Below, one piece after another: positions 61,600-62,292 of a stretch of 62,292 nucleotides of DNA. This stretch comes from an uncultured Afifella sp. Lineage in GTDB: Bacteria > Pseudomonadota > Alphaproteobacteria > Rhizobiales > Afifellaceae. The DNA lies in assembly GCA_947259045.1 (NCBI GenBank), contig CAMYKZ010000007.1, positions 1 through 62,292 on the forward strand, given 5' to 3'. The position numbers and the translations under genes were made by a program. The notes under the pieces are model-generated. The model saw only the letters and a program-made list of their open reading frames with translations, made no database searches and had not been told where the DNA came from. The first letter of the stretch is position 1, and every line of letters begins with the position of its first letter.

Positions 61600-62292
61600 T
61601 CAGCCCAGAACAAGCAAGACGATACCGCCTAAAACCAGCGCGATGCCGATCACTTCGCGACGGTCGACTTTTTCGTGAAAGAACAAAGTCGTTGCGATGA
61701 AGGTAAACAGCAATTCGATCTGGCCAAGCGCCCTGACATGGGCGGCATCCTGGATCGTGAATGCGGTAAACCAGCAGACCGAGCCCAGCATGCCGACAAG
61801 ACCGACGGCGCCTGCCGTGCGCCAGTTTTTGAGCACCCGGCCAAATTCGCCGGGTTCGCGCCAGACGATCCACACGCCCATGATCAGTGTCTGAATGGTC
61901 AGGCTGACCGCCAGCGTGAAGGCGGCCGCCATGACGATTGTATCATGGCCAAGCGACAGGGATGCGCCGCGATAGAACACCGACGAGGCACCGAGAAAGG
62001 CGGCGGAGACCAGGCCGAGCAGAGTCGATTTCTCGCCAAGCCCGGCGATCAGCGCCCTGACGCTGAGTTTTGCCTGACCGAGCGACAGGGCGATCAGCCC
62101 GCAGGCGCTGATGGCAATGGCAAGGATGGCGATCCAGTCCAGCCGGTCGCCGAGAATGACGGCGCCCAGCACCGCCACCATGACGACCTCAAGTTTGGAG
62201 AACGTCGTGCCGACGGCGAAATTGCGGAAACTGAAGGTCCACAGCAGAAACACCGTGAACAGGATCTGGGTGAGGCCGCCAAGCAGGCAATA
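61600..62292 (-). CDS. DMT/EamA-family transporter, cut by the window end
   Basis: The frame is open to the last base, so this is the C-terminal part (about 230 codons) of a drug/metabolite transporter. About seven hydrophobic spans are visible, and two EamA-like portions: VVMVAVLGAVILGDRLDW, the end of the first repeat, and RALGQIELLFTFIATTLFFHEKVDRREVIGIAL at the C-terminus. A complete EamA protein is about 290-300 residues, so roughly 70 are missing. Substrate unknown. Confidence 0.85.
   Translation of the reverse strand, partial: YCLLGGLTQILFTVFLLWTFSFRNFAVGTTFSKLEVVMVAVLGAVILGDRLDWIAILAIAISACGLIALSLGQAKLSVRALIAGLGEKSTLLGLVSAAFLGASSVFYRGASLSLGHDTIVMAAAFTLAVSLTIQTLIMGVWIVWREPGEFGRVLKNWRTAGAVGLVGMLGSVCWFTAFTIQDAAHVRALGQIELLFTFIATTLFFHEKVDRREVIGIALVLGGIVLLVLG

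Noticed and set aside
1..62292. tRNA, rRNA, CRISPR, insertion sequence or attachment-site features
   Set aside because: No cloverleaf-like gene, regular spaced repeat, transposase or integrase was recognised on either strand; a covariance-model scan was not possible here.

Overview
This window is a stretch of bacterial chromosome that looks like an alphaproteobacterium of the order Hyphomicrobiales (Rhizobiales), probably near the Phyllobacteriaceae/Rhizobiaceae. The evidence is gene content and order: a MucR/Ros-type regulator, SufE, DUF5330 and DUF1491 proteins, feuN-feuP-feuQ, the ccmIEFH (cycHJKL) cluster followed by degP, a two-component pair, glnE, a PleC-like kinase and pepN. No rRNA, tRNA, CRISPR array, transposase or prophage was seen. 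Composition is GC-rich throughout, with a visibly lower-GC patch around 2.5-5.5 kb.

Layout. 0-4.5 kb (minus strand) holds a possible cAMP module. A class III adenylate cyclase is followed by a CRP-type box in class II promoter geometry, three very short membrane peptides with strong Shine-Dalgarno sequences, a CRP-family regulator and a DadA-like flavoenzyme. 4.6-7.1 kb holds an unrecognised protein and a cytochrome P450. 7.1-15.2 kb is a hydroxyacid/glyoxylate-type catabolic locus: a GntR/FCD regulator and a large FAD/Fe-S dehydrogenase read leftward, diverging from a serine-glyoxylate-type aminotransferase and a TRAP transporter. The regulator's likely operator, TTGTATACAA, sits between them.

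15.2-26.9 kb is housekeeping and envelope/signalling: mucR, sufE, DUF5330, a kinase-like protein without a recognisable phosphoacceptor domain, a peptidoglycan-binding protein, DUF1491, DUF1254/DUF1214 proteins beside a class A PBP, a YcgN protein, feuNPQ and a glycine-zipper lipoprotein. 27.0-44.6 kb is cytochrome c maturation (ccmIEFH), a hydrolase-OsmC fusion, DegP with a following two-component system, glnE, pleC and pepN.

44.8-62.3 kb is mixed metabolism: CaiB/BaiF CoA transferase, NUDIX hydrolase, an ankyrin-gene stump, a lytic transglycosylase, GMC oxidoreductase, a NYN-LOTUS protein, DUF2267, folD next to a dimethylglycine/sarcosine dehydrogenase-like enzyme (both handle folate one-carbon units), an AEC transporter, DUF1194, an ECF sigma/anti-sigma pair with a candidate autoregulated promoter, a GlxA-type AraC regulator, a PPi-type phosphofructokinase, a HAD protein and a DMT transporter cut by the window end.

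The most system-like unexplained signal is the cyclase/CRP-box/micropeptide/CRP operon at 1.1-4.5 kb.
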